In this document: piece by piece, positions 42,219 to 49,436 of the stretch
Position numbering within the stretch: position 1 is the first letter of the stretch
Layout of the letters: each line of letters starts with the position of its first letter
Source of the DNA: Prevotella sp.
Lineage (GTDB): Bacteria; Bacteroidota; Bacteroidia; Bacteroidales; Bacteroidaceae
Direction: 5' to 3'
Length of the DNA: 64,000 nucleotides
Assembly (NCBI GenBank): GCA_016287755.1
Contig: JAEEWT010000002.1
Coordinates: 1-64,000, forward strand
Position numbers and translations under genes: made by a program
The notes under the pieces: generated by a model
Told to the model about the DNA's origin: nothing
Database searches by the model: none
The model's input: the letters and a program-made list of their open reading frames with translations, nothing else

Positions 42219-42944
42219 TTAGGTATTGAGGAAAGCCTCAGCCTTGGTAATGTCTGAGGCATGATCAATGTCCAGCACCTTACTGAACGGATAAGCCTTC
42301 AGTTGCAAGCCGTCGCGTATCAGTGCCCGCTGAAAGTTACGCATGCGCTGTTCACCTCGGCTGATGCAGTCGTTCAGCGTCTCAACAGCCTTCGGAGTTA
42401 ATCCGTATATACCGCCCGAGATATACTTACACGGCGGATTGTTCGTATCGAAAAAGCCAGTAACGGTCATCTTCTCATCCGTTCCCACATACAAGGGTTT
42501 CTCGTCGTCTATGTAATCCGTCACACCCATCAGTCCGTCAAGACCATCCTGGGCCACGCACTTCCGGAACGTTTTCACATAATCCTTGAACTCCTGCTCC
42601 TTGAAGATGGTGTCAACGGTGGTCAGCACAAAGGGTCCAGCGGTCAGATGACTGCTGATCTCATAGAAGCTGTGCATGCTACTGGGGGTGCTCTTCACGA
42701 GGAAGAACAAAGGAACGCTGCGGCCGTTCAAACCATCTTCCTGGATACGCAACAGATGACGGGCGACCAAAGAGGTCAGATCGTTGCAAATCACCACAAT
42801 CTGTTCTGCCTCATTGTCCATAAAGATTCGAATCAGACGGTCTATCAGTCGTTCTTCTCCTACCCTCACCAACGGCTTAGGGTCTTCTATTCCCTCTGCC
42901 GCTAATCGTGAACCTTCGCCTGCAGCGATAATAGCGTATTTCAT
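42219..42944 (-). CDS. Nucleotidyltransferase (sugar/alcohol-phosphate type)
   Basis: A 241-residue GT-A-like nucleotidyltransferase. The N-terminus MKYAIIAAGEGSRL carries the NTP-binding G-x-G-x-R loop, PKPLV near residue 27 is the family lysine region, and VLTTVDTIF near 105 gives the metal-binding Asp. It would activate a sugar or alcohol phosphate with CTP or another NTP. It is the first gene of a tight run with an ATP-grasp protein and a CDP-alcohol phosphotransferase, suggesting it makes the CDP-linked donor. The start at 42944 is fixed by homology-like motif position and lies about 22 nt after the -7 box. Confidence 0.8.
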   Translation of the reverse strand: MKYAIIAAGEGSRLAAEGIEDPKPLVRVGEERLIDRLIRIFMDNEAEQIVVICNDLTSLVARHLLRIQEDGLNGRSVPLFFLVKSTPSSMHSFYEISSHLTAGPFVLTTVDTIFKEQEFKDYVKTFRKCVAQDGLDGLMGVTDYIDDEKPLYVGTDEKMTVTGFFDTNNPPCKYISGGIYGLTPKAVETLNDCISRGEQRMRNFQRALIRDGLQLKAYPFSKVLDIDHASDITKAEAFLNT

Positions 42945-42966
42945 GCTCGATTCATTATTGTAATTG

Positions 42967-43058
42967 CAAAGGTACAGATAAGTGAGCGAAAAACCAAACA
43001 AAAGCTTGTTTTTGTTTCTTTTTCCGAACGAAAGTACCTTCGACGCAGTCAAAGGTAC
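42967..43058 (-). promoter_or_regulatory. Palindromic promoter cassette of the head-group operon
   Basis: In minus orientation -33 TTTG (42995-42998), a 20-nt spacer and -7 TACCTTTG (42967-42974) form one half of a long imperfect palindrome centred on AAGCTT (43002-43007). The other half (43008-43043) mirrors it, including a GTACCTTC-type decayed -7 box. An outer hairpin (gtaccttcgac / gtcaaaggtac) lies at 43034-43058. Confidence 0.75.
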
Positions 43059-43091
43059 AACTAATTTATTAGAACTCCAACAACACAAATA

Positions 43092-43117
43092 CTCCCCACA
43101 GACAATGTCTGCAGGGA
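43092..43117 (-). terminator. Possible terminator after the GIN-domain gene
   Basis: Minus-strand CTCCCTGCAGA pairs with TCTGTGGGGAG over 9 of 11 bases around a short loop, followed by TATTTGTG, a weak T stretch. It lies 44 nt beyond the stop of the lipoprotein gene. Confidence 0.45.
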
Positions 43118-43160
43118 GCACTGGAGTCTTTCAAAATTTACTGTTTCCTTGTTATCCTGA

Positions 43161-43880
43161 TTACTTACCAATAATCAATCCGCTCTTTTCCACTTTTCCT
43201 GAGCCGGCTATTGATTCTTCATATTTTTTCGTACGACCGCCGAACTTCATATCACCACTACCGGCAATACTTGTACTCAGTTCACCACAGTCGATATCCT
43301 TAGCTTCTATATCACCGCTACCGGCGATACTGAATTCGGCCTTTCCTGCAACCATCTTCTTGATCTTGATATCACCGCTGCCGGCAATCGTCGCATCCAG
43401 TTCGTCACAGATCAGGTCTTCAAGTTTCATATCTGCAGAGCCTGCAATACTCAACTCCAGCCGGTCGGTATCCAGATGACCGTTCACATCAAACTCGCCA
43501 CTACCAGCAATCTCTGCCGATGTCAGATCGGGAGAGGTGGCATATACATACACCTTATGATGTCGATTCAGTGACTTCAGCGAGAAGAGCAGATTCTTTC
43601 TCTTCGGACCGATATATAATGTTTCTCCATCTGTATAGATGTCAATTTCTTTCATCGCATCTTGAGGAGCCTCAATCCGTACTGTGCAAGAATCTCCCTG
43701 CCTATAGGTTACATCAAACGATCCGGCAATCTGAACTTTCTCGAACGGTTGCACCACCACGTCCTTGTTCAATACTTTTACCCGCTGACCTTTTGAGGAA
43801 CTTTTTCTAATGTAAAAATCACAAGAAGAGAAAACCGCAGCCAGCAAGGCCATACCCAATAATAGATAACCTTTCTTCAT
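43161..43880 (-). CDS. GIN-domain (DUF2807) lipoprotein
   Basis: A 239-residue lipoprotein (lipobox AAVFSSC, Cys near 20) of the head-GIN/DUF2807 family, a right-handed beta-helix built of short repeats. The repeat IAGSGD (or a close variant) occurs six times from about residue 118 on, at 19-27 residue spacing. Members are called putative auto-transporter adhesins but the role is not established; many lie in envelope-stress regulons. The ATG at 43880 is preferred because AAAGGA lies just before it. An ECF-type promoter lies 25-60 nt upstream. Confidence 0.85.
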   Translation of the reverse strand: MKKGYLLLGMALLAAVFSSCDFYIRKSSSKGQRVKVLNKDVVVQPFEKVQIAGSFDVTYRQGDSCTVRIEAPQDAMKEIDIYTDGETLYIGPKRKNLLFSLKSLNRHHKVYVYATSPDLTSAEIAGSGEFDVNGHLDTDRLELSIAGSADMKLEDLICDELDATIAGSGDIKIKKMVAGKAEFSIAGSGDIEAKDIDCGELSTSIAGSGDMKFGGRTKKYEESIAGSGKVEKSGLIIGK

Positions 43881-43908
43881 TTCCTTTGTTTTTATATTCA
43901 TTTACCTG

Positions 43909-43938
43909 TTAGACGATGGAAACCAATGAAAAGTTGCA
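43909..43938 (-). promoter_or_regulatory. ECF-sigma-type promoter of the GIN-domain lipoprotein
   Basis: Minus-strand TGCAAC (43933-43938), a 17-nt spacer and CGTCTAA (43909-43915). This AAC/CGTC pattern is typical of ECF sigma factors and unlike the TTTG/TAnnTTTG promoters elsewhere. It is nearly identical to the one at 45888-45917. Confidence 0.75.
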
Positions 43939-43945
43939 AGGAACT

Positions 43946-45859
43946 CTATTTCTTCATTCTTTTAGCCACCCACAGAACCCAGGAGTCGATGTTGTCAGTC
44001 AACTGCTCGGGATATGGCAGCGGAATCATCACATCGGGCTTAAAACCAGGATTACGATCCTTGCATGCCTCCTCGAATTCGGCATCTACCGTCATGGGAT
44101 ACGTCAGTACGATATTGCTATTAGGGAGACGGATATTATTACAGTTTCCCGACATCTCGCATCCCATCGACCGGTCACGCCCATACACCTTGGCATGACT
44201 CTTGGAGTAGGTGCGTACAAAGCTGACAGGCGATTCACCTGCGCTGGCGCTGTAATTATCAATAATGATAGCACCCTTGCGCACCATCGGTGTAAACCCG
44301 CCAGAACCCTTGGGAGTTGACATCCAATGGATAAGACTGCCTTCCTCGGTCGATTCCGCTTCTGCCAACACCTTGTCCATAAAAGACAGGTGGAAAGCCT
44401 TGCAGTATTTCTTAAGCTGTTTATTGTTCTCAGTACTGTTCATATAGAATGACTGATGGTCGTTCAATGAACTGCAGTCACACATCATCTTGGCAAACAT
44501 CTCACCAAAGGCATCACTGCCACCACCGTTTCCTCGAAGGTCGAGAATCAGGTATTGACAACCCGACTGCTTGAACTCCTCCACCTTATTCAGCATCCAG
44601 TCCCATGTGGGCAAATTACCCTGACTCGAAGGTAGTCGCAACAGGTAAGTATCTTTATCCACCTTGCATCCCACCGGCTCCGGGGCGTAATGGGCAATCA
44701 GGGCTTTGTAGTTCACCAGTGCCTCCGACCGTAACTGGGAGAAGGTTCTTGATGAACAATTCGTATGGCGGTCGAAATCCTTATAAAACCAGAACATATA
44801 GCGCCCTACTGCTTCATCCACATCCATCTCACCGTTCATCAAGCGTGAAAGGAGCGATTCCTTCATCTCCTTGTATTCTTCTTCATAACCATTGCGCATC
44901 AACACCGGGAAGATGGCATTGTTCTTTTCGTTCGCATTCACGGCGTAGTCGAACGTCTCATAGGCCATACGGATGGAATCTGGCTGATTGCCGTATTTCT
45001 TGAGGAAGCCTTCGGTATAGTAAGACGAGAGATCCTTGGTGGTTTGAGGACAACGAGTACCGAACAGCTCTTGGATATGTTGTGGCAGTCCACAGCGATC
45101 CCATACCGTAACCATAGGCTGACCAGAGGCTCCGATAAGCGTCAAGGAAGCTGTTTCACCATCAAACCAATTCAATATACCTGTCCGCCCGTCCCACTTG
45201 ATAGCGCTCTCGTCCAGATAGGTACAAGGTGAATAATAGCCTTGCATCTTGGCTCGTGGGAACCCGCCACTGTTTACGATGGTAACAGAAGCGCCATTAC
45301 CAAAGATCTGATAGGTTTCAGGACCATTGGGTACAATCCAGTACTGCGAGTTGGCGTTGTTCATCGACTGTCTGCCGCGCATCTTCCATGCGCCCTGCAA
45401 ACGATGACTCTTGTCCATCTTCATCTCGAGTAAGTTCAACACCTGCTGTATAGCATTGGTGGAATCTTTCACCATTTCATATTTCTCCTCAATTGTGGTC
45501 TGAGAAGGGAACAGTCGTTCGTCTTGCGTATTCTTGTCATTGAACCAACGCAGCGTAAAAGTACTGTCTGAAGTACTTGTCATCTGCAGGGGTTGCACTT
45601 CCGGATAAGAAACGATGAAATTAAACGACTCTTCCAACTCGCTCGAATAATAGGTAAACTCGAGCGTGGTATCATCCTTATAGTATTTATACTGCTGATA
45701 CCCAGCCTCCATGTGTTTGCCGTCCTGATGAACAATCTCTTTCAGTTTGTATAACCCTTGCGGTTGATACGATTGGGCCGACACCGAAACAGTCCCTTCA
45801 AATAGGACTGTTGTAACAAATAGAATCTTAAGAATTCTGTTAGAAAAATAATGATTCAT
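43946..45859 (-). CDS. S41 family peptidase (periplasmic)
   Basis: A 637-residue secreted protein with a signal peptide (ILKILFVTTVLFEGTVSVSAQ), an N-terminal region of about 270 residues of its own, and a tail-specific-protease core. The core shows LILDLRGNGGGSDAFGEMF near residue 457 and the catalytic serine in DNYSASAGESPVSF near 553. The usual catalytic lysine neighbourhood would be KVYGRDRSMG, which lacks a clear Lys at the expected place, so activity is uncertain. No PDZ domain is evident. The ATG at 45859 lies about 29 nt after an ECF-type -10 element, ruling out the longer frame. Confidence 0.82.
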   Translation of the reverse strand: MNHYFSNRILKILFVTTVLFEGTVSVSAQSYQPQGLYKLKEIVHQDGKHMEAGYQQYKYYKDDTTLEFTYYSSELEESFNFIVSYPEVQPLQMTSTSDSTFTLRWFNDKNTQDERLFPSQTTIEEKYEMVKDSTNAIQQVLNLLEMKMDKSHRLQGAWKMRGRQSMNNANSQYWIVPNGPETYQIFGNGASVTIVNSGGFPRAKMQGYYSPCTYLDESAIKWDGRTGILNWFDGETASLTLIGASGQPMVTVWDRCGLPQHIQELFGTRCPQTTKDLSSYYTEGFLKKYGNQPDSIRMAYETFDYAVNANEKNNAIFPVLMRNGYEEEYKEMKESLLSRLMNGEMDVDEAVGRYMFWFYKDFDRHTNCSSRTFSQLRSEALVNYKALIAHYAPEPVGCKVDKDTYLLRLPSSQGNLPTWDWMLNKVEEFKQSGCQYLILDLRGNGGGSDAFGEMFAKMMCDCSSLNDHQSFYMNSTENNKQLKKYCKAFHLSFMDKVLAEAESTEEGSLIHWMSTPKGSGGFTPMVRKGAIIIDNYSASAGESPVSFVRTYSKSHAKVYGRDRSMGCEMSGNCNNIRLPNSNIVLTYPMTVDAEFEEACKDRNPGFKPDVMIPLPYPEQLTDNIDSWVLWVAKRMKK

Positions 45860-45887
45860 GATCACACAATATATATTATTTAAGGTA

Positions 45888-45917
45888 TTAGACGATGGAA
45901 ACCGACAAAAAGTTGCA
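45888..45917 (-). promoter_or_regulatory. ECF-sigma-type promoter of the S41 peptidase
   Basis: Minus-strand TGCAAC (45912-45917), a 17-nt spacer and CGTCTAA (45888-45894). The spacer agrees with that of the 43.9-kb promoter at 14 of 17 positions. Confidence 0.75.
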
Positions 45918-45930
45918 TGGGGTTTATCAT

Positions 45931-46200
45931 TCAAGGTTTCCTCCATTGAATGGCGAGCATAGTGAGGTCATCGCTTTGCTCGGTATCGCCCACAAAGTCG
46001 GCCGCAGTCTGCATCATACGCTCGATGAGCGTACGGGGCTCCTTGGAGGCGGTTTGTACTACCTCCAAGATCCGTTTCTTGCCAAACAGCTGGCGGTCGG
46101 CATCCTCAGCCTCATCGAGTCCGTCGGTATAGAGGAAGAGCGTACTGCCTGGGGCAAGGTCGGCCTCTTGAGCCACCAGGCTATATGGCATACGACTATT
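45931..46200 (-). pseudogene. C-terminal fragment of a SpoIIE/PP2C-type phosphatase
   Basis: About 90 codons match the end of SpoIIE-domain serine phosphatases: MPYSLV, then EADLAPGSTLFLYTDGLDEAE with the metal-binding Asp, and QSDDLTMLAIQW with the final Asp pair. The rest of the enzyme, over 100 residues of the domain plus any sensor, is missing. Upstream of about 46200 the frame runs into the antisense of another truncated gene. Most likely a remnant left by a deletion or inversion; not expected to be active. Confidence 0.7.
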
Positions 46201-46805
46201 TGAAGGGTATGATGATGGCCTACTTTCCACCGTTTAAGTTATTCTTTCTTCTCATCGCTTTGTCGCTATTAGTAGAATCCGGCTTTAATATCCGAAGGGT
46301 CAACCGCCTCGAGGAGAGCATGGAGTTATACGACAAGATGGAGATGGAAAACAATAGTTTAGGAAATGGCCAACAAGGCGATGAGATAGGGAAACAGGCA
46401 ACTGCCGCCTTTCTGGGAAAAGCCAAGAAAGCGAACGTGTGGATAAACAAACACCTATCCATTGTGTTACTTATTGTCGTACTGCTCCTATGTGGTCCAC
46501 TCTACCTTTTCTTCCGTTATTGTCCCAACATACCTGATATGAGGTTTTCGGAGTTTTTCGTCTCGATGATCTATTTCACAGACATGTGGTACCTCTATTC
46601 CATCGTTGCCTCATTCTTCTGTATGAACTACTATTATGAATCGGTTTTCCCGCTGCTAACCATTATCCCCCTGAAGCAACTTTCGGGCTATAGCTATTGG
46701 CAAACCATCTGGAGGGCAATCCTCGCTCTCGGCATCTTCATCGCGGTCTACTTGGGAATCCTTATAGCCTTTTTCCTTTTCAGCATCATTAGCGCTGCAC
46801 GATAG
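46185..46805 (+). pseudogene. Truncated membrane protein, DUF3667-like C-terminal part
   Basis: A 206-codon open frame with four hydrophobic helices (about 14-30, 85-105, 133-150 and 175-198). The start YLKGMMMAYFPPFKLFFLL resembles the segment that follows the zinc-ribbon in Bacteroidetes DUF3667 proteins (GKR..YFPPF pattern), so the N-terminal third with the Cys pairs seems to be missing. Its beginning overlaps the broken phosphatase fragment exactly at the break. It may still be translated from the ATG at 46185, but it is probably a remnant. The family assignment is tentative. Confidence 0.5.
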
Positions 46806-46865
46806 AAATATACTGCAGATTTCCCGTAAACATCTTGAAACGCCTTTGCTCAGAGGTTTTGAGGG

Positions 46866-46951
46866 ACGGGATATGTTGCTCAAACATATCCCGTAGATCT
46901 CCCGTAGATTTCCCGTTCATATCCCGTTCATATCCCGTAGATCTCCAACAA
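46866..46951. repeat. cccgtagat word array and hairpin, left copy
   Basis: acgggatatgtt and aacatatcccgt form a 12-bp perfect stem (46866-46894), followed by repeated cccgtagat(c/t)t and cccgttcat words to 46951. The hairpin plus two words is present in inverted form at 47576-47623. Confidence 0.8.
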
Positions 46952-46984
46952 ATACATTTCCTTGGTTCCTTGGCCTTTTACATT

Positions 46985-47013
46985 AAAGATTAAAAATTAA
47001 ACATTTAATCTTT
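46985..47013. repeat. 10-bp perfect inverted repeat
   Basis: aaagattaaa (46985-46994) and tttaatcttt (47004-47013), embedded in further attaaa/tttggttc words. Confidence 0.6.
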
Positions 47014-47179
47014 GGTCCTTTGGTTCTTTTGTCTAAATATAAATATGTTGGATTTCATCCTACTTTTTCTCGCCATGGCAAAGTCGAAGCAAGCTTCACT
47101 TTGCTCATCTGGCTTAACGAAAACGTTCTTTTGTTATTATGTCTAAAAAGTTCTTCTGTCTAATCTTGGTTCTTCGGTA

Positions 47180-47211
47180 CAAAGGTACGAAATAATCCTG
47201 AGATGACCAAA
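47180..47211 (-). promoter_or_regulatory. Orphan promoter in the repeat island
   Basis: Minus-strand -33 TTTG (47208-47211), a 20-nt spacer and -7 TACCTTTG (47180-47187). No gene follows on the minus strand for almost 1 kb; the first minus-strand coding trace is the phosphatase fragment below 46200. Confidence 0.6.
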
Positions 47212-47303
47212 AATCAACCCCTCATAGGATGCAAAAATTCGTTAACAAAACCCTATCTTTCTGTTAAAAAACACTGAACGCCGTAGACGCTATGAGTGAA
47301 TGG

Positions 47304-47347
47304 CGTTCCCACTATCAGCGTTTGACGTTCCCACTATTAGCGTTTGA
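47304..47347. repeat. Two 22-bp tandem repeats
   Basis: cgttcccactatcagcgttt and its near copy (one base different) repeat at exactly 22 bp. Nearby are two small hairpins: gaaact/agtttc at 47362-47378 and cttcattcc/ggaatgaag at 47401-47423. The rest of 46806-47691 carries no gene. Confidence 0.75.
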
Positions 47348-47575
47348 GGCACTTTTTACCAGAAACTGCCATAGTTTCTAACGCAAATTGACATGGTTTC
47401 CTTCATTCCCTGAAGGAATGAAGATAAGAAGCAAGAGGCAAGAACTTTTGGAGCAGCGAGTGCCACCATGCTTGCATGATTGGCCGAGTCGTGACAAAAG
47501 TCAACGAAGTTAAGCAAGAGATTACCACTAAATACAGTTCGTAGTTATTTGGACTTGATAGAAGATAGATGAACG

Positions 47576-47623
47576 GGGGATCTACGGGAAATCTACGGGA
47601 TATGTTTGAGCAACATATCCCGT
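47576..47623. repeat. cccgtagat hairpin, inverted right copy
   Basis: The reverse complement of the left copy at 46866-46911, about 660 bp away, with the same 12-bp stem and two following words. Confidence 0.8.
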
Positions 47624-47691
47624 TGGTCAAACCCTTTACACATCGTTGTTTCGTGACTTTTACGGGAAATGTAGGGTGAAATTTGGCTGCT

Positions 47692-48543
47692 TCACCTGTT
47701 GAGAAATCCTTTGGCCTTCAGCCATTGTAGCATCTGGGTACTCCAGGTTTCTGTTGTAGTCTCACCTGTTTGGGGCATCAGTTCGTAAGGACCCTTGCCA
47801 TCGCCATAGATGTGCAGTTCGGCATTAGCTCCGGTTTTCTTCCACTCCATAAATAGGGCAACAAGACCAGCCGCTACATTGGGGTGGTCGGCACGGGTCA
47901 TGATCAACAGTGGAGGAGCATCAACAGGAACGGTGACGGGCATCAGCGAAGGACCAAAGTTGGTGCAGAGGAAATCGGGGCATTCCATGCTGTTTGCTGA
48001 CATTGTTGCAGCAATGGCCACGCCTCCACCTGCTGAGAAACCCAGGAATCCGATCTTTTCCTTATTGATATGCCATTCATCAGCATGCTCCCTCACCATT
48101 CGGATGGCCGCCTTAGCATCTAATGCCGCAAGATGGATGATGGAATCACCACTCGCATTGTGCATCGGATTGGCATCAGCTTGAGGAAATGCATCTGGGT
48201 GCGTTACATCCACCATCGGAGGCATCTGCACTCCCTGCGGCATCTGTCCCCCACCCTTGTTGAGGTGATAGCGGAGTCCGATGGCAGCAATACCCTGCTC
48301 GTTCAGAAAGGATGCCATCTTCACTACATCGCTTTCCCATGAAAGTCATCTCATGGCGCCACCAGGGCAAAGCACGACGGCACAGCCATTGGCCACCTCC
48401 TCTTTGGGCAGATAGACCTCAATCATCGGTTTGTCCTTCTCGTCAGCTGATGCATCACCTGTTGGAAGGAAATACTGCTTTTGTGCAAATGCCACCAATG
48501 GCATTGCCAGGATACAAAGTGAAACTATTCTTTTCTTCATCAT
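47692..48543 (-). pseudogene. Secreted alpha/beta-hydrolase (acetyl-esterase-like) with in-frame stop
   Basis: Two parts in the same frame are separated by one TGA at about 48349. The first part has a signal peptide (MMKKRIVSLCILAMPLVAFA) and the strand AVVLCPGGAMR. The second continues FLNEQGIAAIGLRYHLN and has the nucleophile elbow GFSAGG. Together they make a normal esterase of about 283 codons, as found in xylan and carbohydrate esterase-like families. The final catalytic His, usually in a GGHGF-type motif, is not visible (DGKGPYEL instead). The nonsense change after codon 65 should yield only the signal peptide and a stub, unless translation restarts. Confidence 0.75.
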
Positions 48544-48572
48544 GTAATATCGTTGGTTGTGGTTTGTAATTA

Positions 48573-49265
48573 TCAGAATTCCAGGCGGAAGCCTTTTTCC
48601 TTCATTTCTTTATAGCTATCCAGATTGAACTTATAAAGGAATGCTATTTTCTTATTGGACATAGGAAGCGTTTCTTCCAATTGGGTAAGAATGCCCAGTT
48701 TCAGTATCTTGTTGCTGAAGTTGCGGCGATCGAACTTCACATTGAGGATAGCTTCATAGAGATGCTGCAACTGGGTCATCGTGAATATCTCAGGCAACAG
48801 TTCAAAACCGATGGGTTCGAAATGGATTTGGCGGCGCAACTCGTTGGTAGCCATACGGAGAATCTTGTCGTGATCGAAAGCCAGCGGCGGCACCTTATCC
48901 AAAGGAAACCACTGAGCTTTAGCTGCATCGTCACCAGCTTTCACCTCACTGATACGTACCAATGCATAATAAGCAATGGTAATGACACGGTCGCGAGGGT
49001 CGCGATTGACCTCAGAGAAAGCATGGAACTGGTGGATGTAGGCATCTTTTAAACCTGTCTCTTCGTAGAGTTCACGCTTGGCACCCTGAAGTGCCGTCTC
49101 ATCCATATTCAAAAAGCCACCTGGGAAGGCCCAATGTCCCTTATAGGGCTCGATACCCCGTTCTATCAACAAGACATTAAGTTTGGCTCCGTCGAATCCA
49201 AAAACCACACAATCCGTGGTGACACAAGGACGTGGATACTTGTAACGATATTTTAGCTCTTCCAT
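48573..49265 (-). CDS. Nudix-domain transcription regulator (NrtR/AraR-like)
   Basis: A 230-residue protein joining a Nudix fold (about 10-145) to a C-terminal winged helix (about 155-225; FTMTQLQHLYEAIL, NFSNKIL). The Nudix box is intact, G50 to L72 (ending RELYEETGL), so hydrolysis may be retained; true NrtR regulators often lose it. Relatives control NAD metabolism, and in Bacteroides arabinose use; the effector here is unknown. It has a clear promoter and is divergent from the serine acetyltransferase gene. Confidence 0.85.
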   Translation of the reverse strand: MEELKYRYKYPRPCVTTDCVVFGFDGAKLNVLLIERGIEPYKGHWAFPGGFLNMDETALQGAKRELYEETGLKDAYIHQFHAFSEVNRDPRDRVITIAYYALVRISEVKAGDDAAKAQWFPLDKVPPLAFDHDKILRMATNELRRQIHFEPIGFELLPEIFTMTQLQHLYEAILNVKFDRRNFSNKILKLGILTQLEETLPMSNKKIAFLYKFNLDSYKEMKEKGFRLEF

Positions 49266-49299
49266 ATCTTATTGCAACCATTGCGTAATAATCACACTG

Positions 49300-49331
49300 C
49301 AAAAGTATAAAGAATCTTTTAATCTTCCAAA
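49300..49331 (-). promoter_or_regulatory. Promoter of the Nudix regulator
   Basis: Minus-strand -33 TTTG (49328-49331), a 20-nt spacer and -7 TACTTTTG (49300-49307). Confidence 0.65.
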
Positions 49332-49339
49332 CTTCTCTT

Positions 49340-49408
49340 CGTTTTATTACGTAACAATAAAAAACAAATGAATTTGTTTTGTTCTGCTCTCGTTTTTTCG
49401 TAACTTTG
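49340..49408 (+). promoter_or_regulatory. Palindromic promoter cassette of the serine acetyltransferase gene
   Basis: Inner arms (aaaaaacaaat / atttgttttgtt) meet at a 2-nt hub (49370-49371). The right half has -33 TTTG (49378-49381), a 19-nt spacer with CTCGTTTTTTCG, and -7 TAACTTTG (49401-49408). The left half keeps TTACG but is shorter than in the other cassettes. Confidence 0.65.
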
Positions 49409-49436
49409 TCCCCGAATTTATTGATACAGCATTATA

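Noticed and set aside
47692..48324. Separate complete esterase gene starting at an internal ATG
   Set aside because: It would lack the signal peptide and first strand, both of which lie in the same frame just upstream of a single stop codon; a broken gene is the simpler reading.
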